NCBI RefSeq assembly: GCF_014193675.1 | Contig: NZ_BLXZ01000006.1 | Location: 553 to 64,552, forward strand | Length of the DNA: 64,000 nt | Reading direction: 5' to 3' | Source: Geomonas limicola | GTDB lineage: Bacteria; Desulfobacterota; Desulfuromonadia; Geobacterales; Geobacteraceae | In this document: piece by piece, positions 37,340 to 46,915 of the stretch | Layout: the number at the start of each line of letters is the position of its first letter | Numbering within the stretch: the first letter of the stretch is position 1 | Translations under genes and position numbers: made by a program | The notes under the pieces: generated by a model | Seen by the model: only the letters and a program-made list of their open reading frames with translations | Told to the model about the DNA's origin: nothing | Databases searched by the model: none

Positions 37340-37358
37340 GGGGTATCGATCCGTTCCT

Positions 37359-39365
37359 CTACGGTCTGGGGGACACCGGGGCCACGACCGGCGGCACCGG
37401 GGCGACTACCGGCTGGTTGTTCTCCTTGAGCGAGCGCTGGTCCTTCAGCATCTGCTCCTTGATCATCAGGTCGATGTCGATGGGGGTGTCGTGCTTCACC
37501 GCATCGCCGAAGTTGTTCTTCTCGCCCACCGAGACCTCAGCCATGTCGCGGGCGTCCTTGATGATGCGCGGGGTGAGCATGATGAGGAGGTTGGTCTTGT
37601 CGCGGGTGGTGCTCTTGGTCTTGAAGAGCCAGCCAAGCCCCGGGATATCACCCAAAAGCGGGATCTTGCTCTCGGTCACCTGGTCCTTGTCCTGGATGAG
37701 GCCGCCGATCACCACGGTGTCGGTGTTCTTCACCACGACCGAGGTCTTCGCGGAACGCTTGGTGGTCCCCAGGTTCTGGCTGGTGGCGGTGCCGAAATCC
37801 TTCACCGCGGAGATCTCCTGGTAGATGTCCAGCTTGACGTAGTCCCCCTCGCTGATCTGGGGCTTGATCTTCAGGATGATACCGGTGTCTTTCCGTTCGA
37901 TGGACTGCTGCGAAAGGCCGGTGGAGGTCAGGTTGGTCCCCGAGAGGAACGGGACGTTCTCACCCACGAAGATCTCGGCCTCCTTGTTGTCGCTGGTCAT
38001 CACGTTGGGGGTGGAGAGCACGTTCACCGCACCGTTGGTCTGCAGCGCCTGGAGCGCCACCGCGAAGTTGGCCGGGCTCTTGAAGACGCCGAGGTCCGGG
38101 GTGATGCCTGCCGAGGTCAGGGTGGCCAGGGAGGTGGCCAGCGACGTGGTGGCCCCCATCGGGTCGTAGGTCGCGCCGGCCGAGACCGAGCCGGTGCTGG
38201 CACCGCCCAGGAAGGCCCACTGTACGCCGAGCTGTTTCGCCTTGGTGAGCGAGACCTCGGCGATCATCGCCTGCACGAAGACCTGACGGCTTCTGCGGTC
38301 CAGTTTCTGGATCACGCCCAGGATGTTCTGGTAGTCGTTCGGGGAGGCGAGGATCACCAGCGAGTTGGTCGCCTTGTCCGGGGTGATGCTCACCTTGCCG
38401 CCTTCGAAGAGGGCCATCTGCGGTGCGGCGGCCGCTGCGGCCGGCGCGGCACCGGCGGTTGCCGACCCCTTGATGAGCCCGTCCAGCACCTTGCCGACCT
38501 CGGTCGCCTCGGCGTTTTCCAGGTAGTACACGTTCACCTTGCTGCTGGTGGTGGGGGGGACCACGTCGATCATGGCCACGAACTTCTTCACGTCGGCCTT
38601 GTCGCGCTCGCTGCCGAAGACGATGAGCGCGTTCAGGCGGGTATCGGCGACCACCGTGGCGCTCGCGCCGCCGCCGGCCACGCTGGCCGCCCCGGGAGCC
38701 CCCGCAGGTTTGGCGGCCGTCCCCTTGCCACCCAGCCAGTCCCTGACCATGGTGGCCACGGACTCGGCGCCGGCGTTTTTCAAAAAGACCAACTCGGCGC
38801 CTTCACGCGGCTGGTCGCTGTCGATGTACTTGAGAATGCCGAGGATCTTCTGCATGTTGAACGCCGAGTCCACCACCATGATCATGTTGGCGGCGCCGAA
38901 GGCGGAGATCTGGCCGTCCTTGGAGACCAGCGGCTGCAGGAAGGTCACCGCGTCCTGGGGGGCGATGTGGGAGAGCGGGATCACGCGCGCCTGGTAGGTG
39001 TCGTTGACGACGCTCTTCTCGCCGTCGGTGAAGACCCGCATGCCGGACTGCTTGGCGGCTGCCGTCGGGATGATCTTCATCACCTTGCCTGCCGGCACCA
39101 CGGTGAAGCCCTTCAGCTCCAAAACCGAGGTGAAGACGTTGTAGGCCTCCTCGTTGGAGAGCTTGGCCGGGGAGAAGACCGAGATCTTGCCTTTGACCCG
39201 GTCGTCCATGATGAAGTTCTTCCCGGTCAGGTCGCTTATGAACTTGACCATGGTGGCGATGTCCACGTCGGTGAAGTTCAGCACCACCCCCTTGGCCTGG
39301 GCCAGGTTGGGCGCCATGATCAGGAACATGAACAGGGTCAGGATGCGCGCGAATCGAGATTTCAA
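37359..39365 (-). CDS. gspD: type II secretion secretin GspD, TTG start
   Basis: This encodes 668 residues including a signal peptide (KSRFARILTLFMFLIMAPNLAQA). N0-N3 domains occupy about 30-340 (GVVLNFTDVDIATMVKFISD, NVYYLENAEATEVGKVLDGL), and the secretin barrel lies in the C-terminal half (DNKEAEIFVGENVPFLSGT, SVVVKNTDTVVIGGLIQDK, IPLLGDIPGLGWLF). The protein forms the outer-membrane channel. TTG at 39365 is chosen: a run of G residues serves as ribosome binding site 7-8 nt upstream, and the signal peptide begins there. An upstream in-frame ATG at 39452 adds 29 residues that would spoil the signal peptide. Confidence 0.95.
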   Translation of the reverse strand: MKSRFARILTLFMFLIMAPNLAQAKGVVLNFTDVDIATMVKFISDLTGKNFIMDDRVKGKISVFSPAKLSNEEAYNVFTSVLELKGFTVVPAGKVMKIIPTAAAKQSGMRVFTDGEKSVVNDTYQARVIPLSHIAPQDAVTFLQPLVSKDGQISAFGAANMIMVVDSAFNMQKILGILKYIDSDQPREGAELVFLKNAGAESVATMVRDWLGGKGTAAKPAGAPGAASVAGGGASATVVADTRLNALIVFGSERDKADVKKFVAMIDVVPPTTSSKVNVYYLENAEATEVGKVLDGLIKGSATAGAAPAAAAAAPQMALFEGGKVSITPDKATNSLVILASPNDYQNILGVIQKLDRRSRQVFVQAMIAEVSLTKAKQLGVQWAFLGGASTGSVSAGATYDPMGATTSLATSLATLTSAGITPDLGVFKSPANFAVALQALQTNGAVNVLSTPNVMTSDNKEAEIFVGENVPFLSGTNLTSTGLSQQSIERKDTGIILKIKPQISEGDYVKLDIYQEISAVKDFGTATSQNLGTTKRSAKTSVVVKNTDTVVIGGLIQDKDQVTESKIPLLGDIPGLGWLFKTKSTTRDKTNLLIMLTPRIIKDARDMAEVSVGEKNNFGDAVKHDTPIDIDLMIKEQMLKDQRSLKENNQPVVAPVPPVVAPVSPRP

Positions 39366-39464
39366 GTAAAACCCCCCGAAAGACAGGTTAAGGTTGAGGT
39401 TTGGGTTGAGATAAATCAGGTAGCCGGGCAAACAGGCCGAGGCGAGGTGCAACCTCAGCCTGCC

Positions 39465-40352
39465 TCACCTGATGTCGTAGTTAAAGGTCGTAGGCTGGCC
39501 GTCGCGGATCATGTCGAGCTTGATCCGGCTCTGCCCCTTCAGGGAGGCGAAGGACTGGATCGCCTTCTCCGGGGAGTCGATGGGGAAGTCGTTCATCCGC
39601 AACAGGACGTCGCCGTTTCGGATGCCGATGGTGCCGAAGATCCCCTGCGGCTTCACCTCGGAGGCGCGGAACCCTTCCACCTTGCCGTCTTTCATGCTCG
39701 GCAAGAGCCGGGCGTCGGTCATGGCCTGGCCGATGTTGTCCAGGGCCGCGTTCAGGGCGCGCTGGTCGATGATGAAGTTGCCGCCGCCGGTCGAGGACAC
39801 CCCGCTGGCCGGCGCCGCTGTTGCCGGTGCCGGCTGTGCGGCGCTCGCCTCGGCTACCGCGTTCGGGGTGAGGATCTTGACCCGCTTCCCGTTCACCTGG
39901 ATCTCGGCTACGTCCTTTTTCACGGAAACCAGCGGACCGGCCGAGAAGACGGTCTCGCCCAGGCGGAAAACCCGCTCCTCGTGGCTCGAGGTCTTCTGCA
40001 CCAGCGCGAAGGTTTCCCTAAAGGAGCCGACCGCGGTGCCGAGAAGGATCAGGTCGCCCACCGAGGCGGCCGGCGGCGCGGCTTGGGCCCCCGGCTGTTG
40101 GGCCGGCGCCTGCGCGATCGGGGTCAGCTTCCCCTGGGTCGCCTTGCCGAAGAGCCCCAGCTCGAGGATCGGCGCAAAGCTCTGCAGGTCCTCGGCGACC
40201 GGGGCGGGTGCGCTCGGGGCGGCACTGTTTTGTGCGCTGCGCGGGTAGAGTGAGGAGATCTTGAAGCTCACCAGGTCGGCGGCGATCAGGGCCAGGGCAC
40301 CGATCGCCAGTACGCCGAGAACTATGTTTGTGGGGAGTATCCACCGCGGCAT
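39465..40352 (-). CDS. gspC: type II secretion protein GspC with C-terminal PDZ-like domain
   Basis: This encodes 295 residues and opens the operon. One N-terminal membrane helix (about 8-28), a homology region (SVGDLILLGTAVGSFRETFALVQK, VFRLGETV) that contacts GspD, an Ala/Pro-rich linker (about 175-195), and a C-terminal PDZ-type domain (GTIGIRNGDVLLRMNDFPI, SPEKAIQSFASLK) are seen. The ATG at 40352 has AAGGG upstream; a longer frame continues but begins inside non-coding DNA. It is preceded by a strong promoter at 40390-40418. Confidence 0.92.
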   Translation of the reverse strand: MPRWILPTNIVLGVLAIGALALIAADLVSFKISSLYPRSAQNSAAPSAPAPVAEDLQSFAPILELGLFGKATQGKLTPIAQAPAQQPGAQAAPPAASVGDLILLGTAVGSFRETFALVQKTSSHEERVFRLGETVFSAGPLVSVKKDVAEIQVNGKRVKILTPNAVAEASAAQPAPATAAPASGVSSTGGGNFIIDQRALNAALDNIGQAMTDARLLPSMKDGKVEGFRASEVKPQGIFGTIGIRNGDVLLRMNDFPIDSPEKAIQSFASLKGQSRIKLDMIRDGQPTTFNYDIR

Positions 40353-40389
40353 GAAGTAGCCCTTTTGTTGAGGTCGCTGAAACTGTCTG

Positions 40390-40418
40390 AATATATTAGA
40401 TGGCCGGTAGTTATGCAA
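40390..40418 (-). promoter_or_regulatory. promoter of the gsp operon
   Basis: On the minus strand TTGCAT and TATATT are separated by 17 bp, 37 nt before the gspC start. It is the only convincing promoter for the 11.6-kb operon on this strand. Confidence 0.65.
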
Positions 40419-40898
40419 CTGAAAATCCGGGTTCCGGCACCCTGTGTGCCGCAGAAAGGCCCGCCGCGGCAAGACACCCCGGGGCTCCCGCAGTACCCCT
40501 GAATCCGCCACCCCCCGCCACAGACAAACCCCTGCAGCAGCAAAAGCCATGCCGTTCCTGTAACTTGGCGCCCCCCTCTGACCGTTGCTGCGCCCCGAAA
40601 ACTCCTGCCCATGAGACGGACGGTCACCTGCTTTCTCATGGGGTTGTCTCGTTGGCAGCCCGGCAGTCAGGCAGGCAATAACGTCCCGCCTGCGCTGCCA
40701 GGTGTTGCCAACGTTCCTGGCCTCGGTGCCCCGGGGCGTGCCGCTGCGTCGGAAGATGTCTCTCATGAGGCGGTGCGCTCCTGTCGGGAATTTTGACAGG
40801 CGTTAGGTATTTGACACCGTAACGTCGTCATATTGGACACCTTGGGGTCGACGTGGTACACTCGGCCATCCTTTTAATCTCCAAAGACGGAGCCTGTA
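40419..40898. other. 480-bp gap between the gsp promoter and mqnB
   Basis: No gene can be supported. The left part is C-rich with no codon bias in any frame. Near the right end TTGGAC and TACACT are separated by 18 bp (about 40834-40863), a fair promoter for mqnB, and TTGACA occurs at 40811. CATGAG occurs on both sides of 40610-40775 but does not form a clear stem. Confidence 0.4.
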
Positions 40899-41636
40899 AT
40901 GAAGCCGATAGTGCTGACCGCTTCCACCGATATGGAGCTTGCCCTCCTGGTTGAGCAGTTGGGGGGTGCCCCGCTGGCCGGGTTGGGACACCTCAAGGCG
41001 TGGCGGGCCGCGGCCCCCTCGGGGGCGGGTGAGGTCATCCTGGCGGTTACCGGCATCGGCAAGGTGAATGCGGCCTGCGCCGCCACGCTGGTGGTCGAGC
41101 GCTGCGCGCCGCGGCTGTTGATCAATACCGGTTGCGGCGGCGCCATGGCCGGCAGCGGCCTTGTCGTGGGCGACCTCGCGGTAGCCAGTGCGGAGTGCTT
41201 TCCCGAGGAGGGGGTGCAGACCCCCCAGGGGTGGCGGGGACTCGACCTCATCGGCATACCGGCAGCGGTCAGGGGAGACGCGCGCATCTTCAACGAGGTC
41301 CCGCTCGCAGCAGGGGCGGCGCACCAGGCGCTGGAGCTTGCCCGGCGGGAGGGATACCGGGTCGCCCTGGGCCCTTTCCACACCGTCTCTACCTGCAGCG
41401 GCACCGCCGAGCACGGTACTGAACTAGCCAGACGCTATCCCGGTATCTGCGAGAACATGGAGGGGGCCGCACTGGCACAGGTCGCCTTCATCTACGACAT
41501 ACCGTTTCTCGAAGTACGTGGCATAAGCAACCTCGTGGAAGACCGCGACCTCTCCCGCTGGAACCTGAAGCTTGCCGTTACCGAAGTACAAAAGTTTCTG
41601 ATAAAGTTTCTTCAATTTTACAGTTCCTCTTCCTGA
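40899..41636 (+). CDS. mqnB: futalosine hydrolase
   Basis: This encodes 245 residues of the nucleoside phosphorylase/hydrolase superfamily. It cleaves hypoxanthine from futalosine in the alternative menaquinone pathway. Motifs are VTGIGKVNAACAATLVVE, LLINTGCGGAM, HTVSTCSGTA, and the catalytic-region CENMEGAALAQVA with the conserved Met-Glu pair and EVRGISNLVEDRD. The gene lies 115 bp upstream of mqnD, encoding a later enzyme of the same pathway, which makes the specific assignment to MqnB rather than MTA/SAH nucleosidase convincing. ACGGAG lies 7 nt before the ATG. Confidence 0.93.
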   Translation: MKPIVLTASTDMELALLVEQLGGAPLAGLGHLKAWRAAAPSGAGEVILAVTGIGKVNAACAATLVVERCAPRLLINTGCGGAMAGSGLVVGDLAVASAECFPEEGVQTPQGWRGLDLIGIPAAVRGDARIFNEVPLAAGAAHQALELARREGYRVALGPFHTVSTCSGTAEHGTELARRYPGICENMEGAALAQVAFIYDIPFLEVRGISNLVEDRDLSRWNLKLAVTEVQKFLIKFLQFYSSSS

Positions 41637-41750
41637 TATTCGTGATATCATAACTGTTTTAGAAGATCGCCGATTCAGTGACGGTGGGTGCCGACAGCAG
41701 CCGATACGGGACCAGGTTCCGGACGATCGAAATTTTCAACGGACTGATAC

Positions 41751-42632
41751 ATGACGACAGCTACTGCACCGCAGACCGAGACCGAGGCAAAGCCGGTTCT
41801 CAGTGAGCTTTCCCTCGGATTTTCTCCCTGCCCCAACGATACGTTCATCTTTAACGCCCTGGTGCACGGACTGGTTCCCTCTCCGGGACTGGGCTTCACC
41901 CCCCGGTTGGAAGACGTGGAGACCCTGAACCGCCTGGTGCTGGCGGGAGCGCTCGACGTCTCCAAGATCTCCTACCACCTTTTGGGGCACGTCCTCGAGG
42001 ACTACCTGCTGCTGCGCTCCGGGGGGGCGCTGGGGCGCGGCTGCGGCCCCTTGCTGGTCGCGCGCACCCAGCTCGACCCGGCCCGGCTCAAGGACCGGCC
42101 GATCGCACTGCCGGGGGAGTACACCACGGCGGCCTTGCTGTTGAGGCTCTTCGACCCGTCCCTGGAGAACCTGGTCTATCTCCCCTTCGAGAAGATCATG
42201 CCGGCGGTGGCGGACGGTTCCGTGGCGGCCGGGGTGATCATCCACGAGTCCCGCTTCACCTACCAGGGGCTCGGTCTCACCAAGCTGGTGGACCTCGGGC
42301 AGTGGTGGGAGGAGAGCACCGGCCAGCCGATTCCCCTGGGGGGGATCGTGGCCAGGCGCTCGCTGGGGCGCGAGGTGCTGCTCGCCCTCGAGGAGGCACT
42401 CACCGCGAGCGTGCGTCACGCCTTCGCCAACCCGGGTGCGGCACGCGGCTACATCCGTGCCCACTCGCAGGAGATGAGCGACGCGGTCTGCGATGCCCAC
42501 ATCTCGCTCTACGTCAACGACTTTTCCGTGAACCTCGGGGCCGAGGGAGAGACGGCGGTACGCGTGCTCCTGGAGCGGGCGGCCCAGGCCGGCATCATGA
42601 AACCCGGCAGCCGGCCGCTCTTTATTTCCTGA
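41751..42632 (+). CDS. mqnD: 1,4-dihydroxy-6-naphthoate synthase
   Basis: This encodes 293 residues of the MqnD branch of the periplasmic-binding-protein-like fold, but without a signal peptide, so it acts in the cytoplasm. It opens cyclic dehypoxanthine futalosine to make 1,4-dihydroxy-6-naphthoate. Hallmarks: LGFSPCPNDTFIFNALVHG near the start, LDVSKISYHLLGHVL, and GVIIHESRFTYQGLGL with the conserved histidine and GGIVARRSLG. It follows mqnB, consistent with a menaquinone gene pair. Confidence 0.94.
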   Translation: MTTATAPQTETEAKPVLSELSLGFSPCPNDTFIFNALVHGLVPSPGLGFTPRLEDVETLNRLVLAGALDVSKISYHLLGHVLEDYLLLRSGGALGRGCGPLLVARTQLDPARLKDRPIALPGEYTTAALLLRLFDPSLENLVYLPFEKIMPAVADGSVAAGVIIHESRFTYQGLGLTKLVDLGQWWEESTGQPIPLGGIVARRSLGREVLLALEEALTASVRHAFANPGAARGYIRAHSQEMSDAVCDAHISLYVNDFSVNLGAEGETAVRVLLERAAQAGIMKPGSRPLFIS

Positions 42633-42716
42633 TCCAGCCTGATATGCATCAAGTTCTGGTGAGTTTTGCCGAAGAGGGCGCAGGTGCTGTTTGTCAGTTC
42701 TGGAGGTCGTACCTCG

Positions 42717-44930
42717 ATGCCGAAACCGGCCACCCTTAAAAAGCTGATCGCGTGTGCCATCGGGTTCTTCGCCCTGTTCTGGGTGGGAGACGCCCTGATG
42801 GACGCGGCGTTCTTCGCCCAGGGAAGCTTCCTCAACGAGCTGTTCATCGAGGAGCCGCGTGAAATCTGGATGCGCTCCTTCAGCTCGCTGGTCCTGGCGG
42901 CGCTGTTCCTGGTGATCACCCTGTACGCCGAAGGGCGGCGCAGCGTGGAAAAATCCCTGCGCCAGTCCGACGAACTCTCCCGCATCTTCTTCGAATCCGC
43001 CAACGATGCCATCTGCGTGGTTGACACGGAAAGCCTCAGCATCACCGGCGCGAACCAGGTCTTTGCCGCAAGCTACGGGCCGCAGTCCGGCGGGGTCATA
43101 GGGTGCAGCTTTTCCGAGCTGATCCAGGCCCGCCGCGCCCCCGAGGATGTCTTGAGCCTTCTGGCGCAGTGCGTGGCGAGCGGCGCCGCGACCTCGACGG
43201 AGGTGAGCTACCGCGGGGTGGACGGTGAGGTCGTCTTCGAGGAGGTCTCCTTCCATCCGATCGTCGATCCCCAGATCGGCGTGGACCGGGTGCTCTACCT
43301 GGCGCGGGACGTCTCCGCGACCCGGCGCCAGGCCACCCTGCTCAAGGAATCCGAACAGCGCTACCGCGCCATCTTCGAGAACACCGGTTCCGCCATGGCC
43401 ATCACCCTCCCCGACGGGATCTTCCAGGAGGTGAACCGCGGTTTCGAGATCCTCACCGGCTACACCCGGGAAGAGCTCGAGGGGCGCATGCGCTGGACCG
43501 ATTTTCTCACCGAGGAAAACCGCGAGGAGATGCTGCGCCAGCGGACGCTGCGCTGGTCCGGGACCGGGGTGCGCCAGAGCTGCTTCGAGCTGCGCATCAA
43601 GAACCGTCACGGCGAGCTGATCCCGGTGGTGGGGAACTGGGCTGCCATTGCCGATTCACGTGAGACCATCATCTCCCTGGTGGACATAACGGCGCAGAAA
43701 CGGGTGGAAGACGCCCTCAGGCAGAGCCGCACCACCCTGGCGCTCGCCCAGCGTATCGCCAGCCTGGGGAACTGGGAGTGGGACGTGGTCTCCGACGTTT
43801 TGAGCTGGTCCGAGGAGGTCTACCGCATCTACGGGGTAGATCCGGCCATCACCCCGACCCACGACGCGGTGCTGCGCGCGGTGCACCCGGATGACCGGGA
43901 GCAGTTCATCAAGGCGGTGAACGACTCCCTGTACAACAAGAAGCCCTACGGCATCGACTACCGGATCGTGCTCCCCGGCGGCGCGGTGCGCAGCCTCTCC
44001 TCCCGGGCCGAGGTGACCTACGACGCACAGGGCAAGCCGTTGCGCATGGTGGGGACCACCCAGGACATCACCTGGCGCATCGAGGCCGAACAGGCCCTCC
44101 GCAACTCCGAGGAGAAGTTCTCCAAGGCCTTCCATGCCAGCCCCGACTCCATCGTGATCACCCGCGCCGAAGACGGTACCTACATCGACGTCAACGAGGC
44201 CTTCCAGGAGATGACCGGCTACACCCGTGACGAGGTGGTGGGGCACAGCTCGGTGGAGCTCAAACTCTGGGCCGATCCGGAATCCCGGATGGTGATGCTC
44301 AGGCTTTTGAACCAGTACGGCCATGTGCGCAACCTCGACGTGCGCTTCCGGGTCAAGTCCGGCGAGATCCGCGAGCTGCTCTGGTCCGCCGACGTCATCG
44401 AGTACCAGGGAGAAGCCTGCCTGATCGCCATCTCCCGGGACGTCACCGACCAGCGCCAGTTGGAAAAGGAGCTCCTGGAGAGCGACGCCAAGCTCTACAT
44501 GAAGCACGAGGAGCTCAAGAACCTGTTCCACCAGATGGAAGGGATCCGTCGCGAGTGGGAGGAGACCATGGACTGCATCAGCGACATGTTCATCCTCGCC
44601 GACCAGTGGGGGCGCATCCGGCGCTTCAACCGTGCCGTGGAGACCTTCACCGGCAAGGCACACCGCGATATCGTGGGACGCGAGTGCCTCTCGTTCCTCG
44701 ACGAGTCGGGGCTCAAGGAGCATCTGGACGCCCAGGGGACCGAGCTTTTCCACCAGAGCAGCGGCAGGTGGCTGGTGCTCAACCGCTACGCCTTCCCGAC
44801 TGCCGAGGTGGACGGCTCCACCCGGGAGGTCGTCATCATCACCGACACCACCAACGTCAGGCGCCGCGAGCCGCGGCTGGTCCAGGGGAAGTCCTCCCCG
44901 CTGCACAAGGTGCACAATAAACCCACGTAA
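42717..44930 (+). CDS. multi-PAS membrane sensor protein without an output domain
   Basis: This encodes 737 residues. Two membrane helices (about 9-28 and 58-77) flank an outer loop with FWVGDALMDAAFFAQGSF, the motif shared with the kinase at 16708. Five PAS domains follow: FFESANDAICVVD (about 93), IFENTGSAMAITLPDG (about 222), LGNWEWDVVSDVLSW (about 350), AFHASPDSIVITRAEDG (about 478) and MDCISDMFILADQWG (about 620). A coiled coil lies before the last one. After the fifth PAS the protein ends in a short basic tail; no histidine kinase, GGDEF, EAL or methyl-accepting domain is present. GGAGG lies 10 nt before the chosen ATG. It may sense and signal through a partner. Confidence 0.87.
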   Translation: MPKPATLKKLIACAIGFFALFWVGDALMDAAFFAQGSFLNELFIEEPREIWMRSFSSLVLAALFLVITLYAEGRRSVEKSLRQSDELSRIFFESANDAICVVDTESLSITGANQVFAASYGPQSGGVIGCSFSELIQARRAPEDVLSLLAQCVASGAATSTEVSYRGVDGEVVFEEVSFHPIVDPQIGVDRVLYLARDVSATRRQATLLKESEQRYRAIFENTGSAMAITLPDGIFQEVNRGFEILTGYTREELEGRMRWTDFLTEENREEMLRQRTLRWSGTGVRQSCFELRIKNRHGELIPVVGNWAAIADSRETIISLVDITAQKRVEDALRQSRTTLALAQRIASLGNWEWDVVSDVLSWSEEVYRIYGVDPAITPTHDAVLRAVHPDDREQFIKAVNDSLYNKKPYGIDYRIVLPGGAVRSLSSRAEVTYDAQGKPLRMVGTTQDITWRIEAEQALRNSEEKFSKAFHASPDSIVITRAEDGTYIDVNEAFQEMTGYTRDEVVGHSSVELKLWADPESRMVMLRLLNQYGHVRNLDVRFRVKSGEIRELLWSADVIEYQGEACLIAISRDVTDQRQLEKELLESDAKLYMKHEELKNLFHQMEGIRREWEETMDCISDMFILADQWGRIRRFNRAVETFTGKAHRDIVGRECLSFLDESGLKEHLDAQGTELFHQSSGRWLVLNRYAFPTAEVDGSTREVVIITDTTNVRRREPRLVQGKSSPLHKVHNKPT

Positions 44931-45023
44931 AACCGGGCACTTGCGGCGCTAAAGCCGTATTCTTCCTTGACTTGGCAGGTGATAAGTGGTATAGGAATGC
45001 CTCGCCCAACAAAGGAGGTGCGC

Positions 45024-45497
45024 ATGGCATCACTCGAGTGGAGCGGCAAGCTGGCGCGTATCGGCGCCATCTGCTTGATGCTCCTCACGGTCCACACGCT
45101 TCCCCTGCTGGCAGCAGAAAAGACAGTAGAACATGCAGTAGAAACGCCGGTAGCGGCAACGAACGTAGTACCGGAGCAGAAGCCTTCGCTGGTCAAGAGA
45201 CTGGTAGGCATCGCTTCATACTACGCGAAGAAGTTCCACGGAAGGAGGACCACTTCCGGAGAACGGTACCAGCCCGAAGGGATGACAGCGGCTCACCACA
45301 GTCTCCCCCTGGGCACCAAGGTTCTGGTCAGGAACCTGGCCAACGACAAGGAAGTGACGGTTGTGGTAAACGACCGTTGCGCCAAGAAAAGCACCCCGTT
45401 CATCGATCTATCGCGGGCTGCGGCAAGAAAGTTGGGGTTCCTTGGCGCGGGCAAGGCGAAAGTTGCCATCATCCCGCTGACCGAAGAGGAATCCTAG
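45024..45497 (+). CDS. RlpA-like septal ring protein (double-psi beta-barrel)
   Basis: This encodes 157 residues. A signal peptide (about 1-32, ending LPLLAAE) precedes an RlpA-type double-psi barrel: GIASYYAKKFHGRRTTSGERY, GMTAAHHSLPLGTKVLVRNL, VVVNDRC and FIDLSRAAARKLG. RlpA family proteins are lytic transglycosylases that act on naked glycan at the septum. Key positions of the conserved core are retained, but the usual NDRGP is NDRCAK. No SPOR domain is present. AAAGGAGGTG gives an excellent ribosome binding site. A strong terminator follows. Confidence 0.9.
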   Translation: MASLEWSGKLARIGAICLMLLTVHTLPLLAAEKTVEHAVETPVAATNVVPEQKPSLVKRLVGIASYYAKKFHGRRTTSGERYQPEGMTAAHHSLPLGTKVLVRNLANDKEVTVVVNDRCAKKSTPFIDLSRAAARKLGFLGAGKAKVAIIPLTEEES

Positions 45498-45532
45498 GCA
45501 AGCAGCACTACACAATCTGGGCGAACAGAAGG

Positions 45533-45566
45533 AAAAAGGCCGGGACAACCTCCCGGCCTTTTTTTG
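45533..45566 (+). terminator. terminator of the RlpA-like gene
   Basis: A 13-bp perfect stem (AAAAAGGCCGGGA / TCCCGGCCTTTTT) with a 5-nt loop is followed by further T residues. It starts 36 bp after the stop codon. Confidence 0.93.
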
Positions 45567-45589
45567 TGCGCAGCGCGTTTCGGCAGATC

Positions 45590-45720
45590 GGGTCACCTGG
45601 GGCCCCCCCTGCGGGAGCGGGCCAAGGTGAGGGAGAAGGCGCCACATCACGGCCGAGGGCAGCTTCACCCACTCCCCGGCCCACCCGTCAAGGGAGGGGA
45701 GATGCAGTCCCTGGGATTCC
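45590..45720. repeat. GC-rich intergenic repeat, reversed relative to the gspF-gspG copy
   Basis: This contains CCCGTCAAGGG with G/C-rich flanks, the reverse complement of the CCCTTGACGGG core at 34497-34507. It fills the gap between the RlpA-like terminator and the methyltransferase gene. It is probably non-coding. Confidence 0.45.
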
Positions 45721-45799
45721 AATCAATCTGCAGGTCTGGTTGCCCATCTCGCAGCGTGAGCCCTTGAACCGCGGGCGGCGAGCTGTTACAGTTACTGGC

Positions 45800-46900
45800 A
45801 TGTCCGAAACCGTACGCCGCCACTACGAGCTGTACCCCTATCCCCAGTATCCGCTTCTGGCCTCGGTCCGTCGCTGCGATACCTACGCGAGCAACCTTTC
45901 CGCAATCTGGTCCCGGTTCAACGGCGAGCTTCCCCACAAGGCCGCCCGGCGCATCCTCATAGCCGGCTGCGGCAGCTTCGCCCCCTATCCCTTCGGTCTC
46001 GCCAATCCCGCCACCGAGATAACCGCGCTGGATCTCTCGACCCGAAGCCTGGGCCGGGCCCGGCTGCACTGCCTGCTGCACGGCGTGCGGGGGGTGGAGT
46101 TCCGGGCCGGCGACCTGTGCGACCCGGCTACCCTCACCGGCGAATACGGGCTGATCGATGCCTACGGGGTGCTGCACCACCTGGCCGATCCGGCGGCGGG
46201 GCTGCGGGCGCTGGCTGCCCGGCTGGCACCCGGGGGGATCATGCGGGTGATGGTGTACAGCAGCTATACCCGTCGCGAGGAGGAGTCGATCCGCCGCGCC
46301 CTGCGCCTGCTCAAAATCCAGGATGTCGCGGGGGTCCGCTCGCTCATCGCCCGCTCGGCGCCGGAGTCGCGGCTGCGCCGCTTCTCGGACGCTTCCCACG
46401 AGGTGGCCCAGCGTAGCGGCCTCGCCGATGCCCTCTTGCACCCGCAGGTGCGCACCTACCGCATCGAGCCGTTCATGGACCTGGTGCAGCAGTCCTCGCT
46501 GGAACCGCTGCTCTTCGCGCATCGTCAGGCACTTCAGGATGTGCAGCAGGAAGTGGTGAGGATCAAGAGGATGGAACAGGGGAGGCGTTCTCCGGGGAAC
46601 TTCGTACTCTACCTGGGGCGGCGGACCAAGGGGGCCGCACCCGATGCGGACGAGGCGCGGCTGTTGTTGAACCCCTGCCTGGCCGGGGTGGTGGGACCGT
46701 TCAGTTTTGGCAGCGTGCAGTGCTCGCCCAGGCTGGGCCGGGAGAACCCGGTGCTCGACGGAGCCGCCCGCCGTTTTCTCTCCCGTTTCCGCAGGCCGGT
46801 GCGCGCCGGCGATCTCTCGGCATCGGAGCGCAAGCTGGCGGGGGAGTTCTGCGAGGCCCTGTTCTTGTTGCGGTTGAGGCCGGACGCGCCGCTCCCCTGA
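45800..46900 (+). CDS. class I SAM-dependent methyltransferase
   Basis: This encodes 366 residues. The motif I region ILIAGCGSFAPYPFGLA, the acidic loop ITALDLSTRSLGRA, DAYGVLHHLADPAAGLR and GIMRVMVYSSY give a methyltransferase fold at about 50-190. The C-terminal 170 residues are helical and basic and not recognised. The substrate is unknown. The frame is open far upstream, into the RlpA-like gene, but the ATG at 45800 is the first to give a family-like N-terminus (SETVRRHYELYPYPQYP). The ribosome binding site is weak. Confidence 0.85.
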   Translation: MSETVRRHYELYPYPQYPLLASVRRCDTYASNLSAIWSRFNGELPHKAARRILIAGCGSFAPYPFGLANPATEITALDLSTRSLGRARLHCLLHGVRGVEFRAGDLCDPATLTGEYGLIDAYGVLHHLADPAAGLRALAARLAPGGIMRVMVYSSYTRREEESIRRALRLLKIQDVAGVRSLIARSAPESRLRRFSDASHEVAQRSGLADALLHPQVRTYRIEPFMDLVQQSSLEPLLFAHRQALQDVQQEVVRIKRMEQGRRSPGNFVLYLGRRTKGAAPDADEARLLLNPCLAGVVGPFSFGSVQCSPRLGRENPVLDGAARRFLSRFRRPVRAGDLSASERKLAGEFCEALFLLRLRPDAPLP

Positions 46901-46915
46901 GCCCTGCCCGATTTT

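Noticed and set aside
44972..45799. N-terminal extension of the methyltransferase gene
   Set aside because: It runs through the RlpA-like gene in another frame and across a strong terminator.
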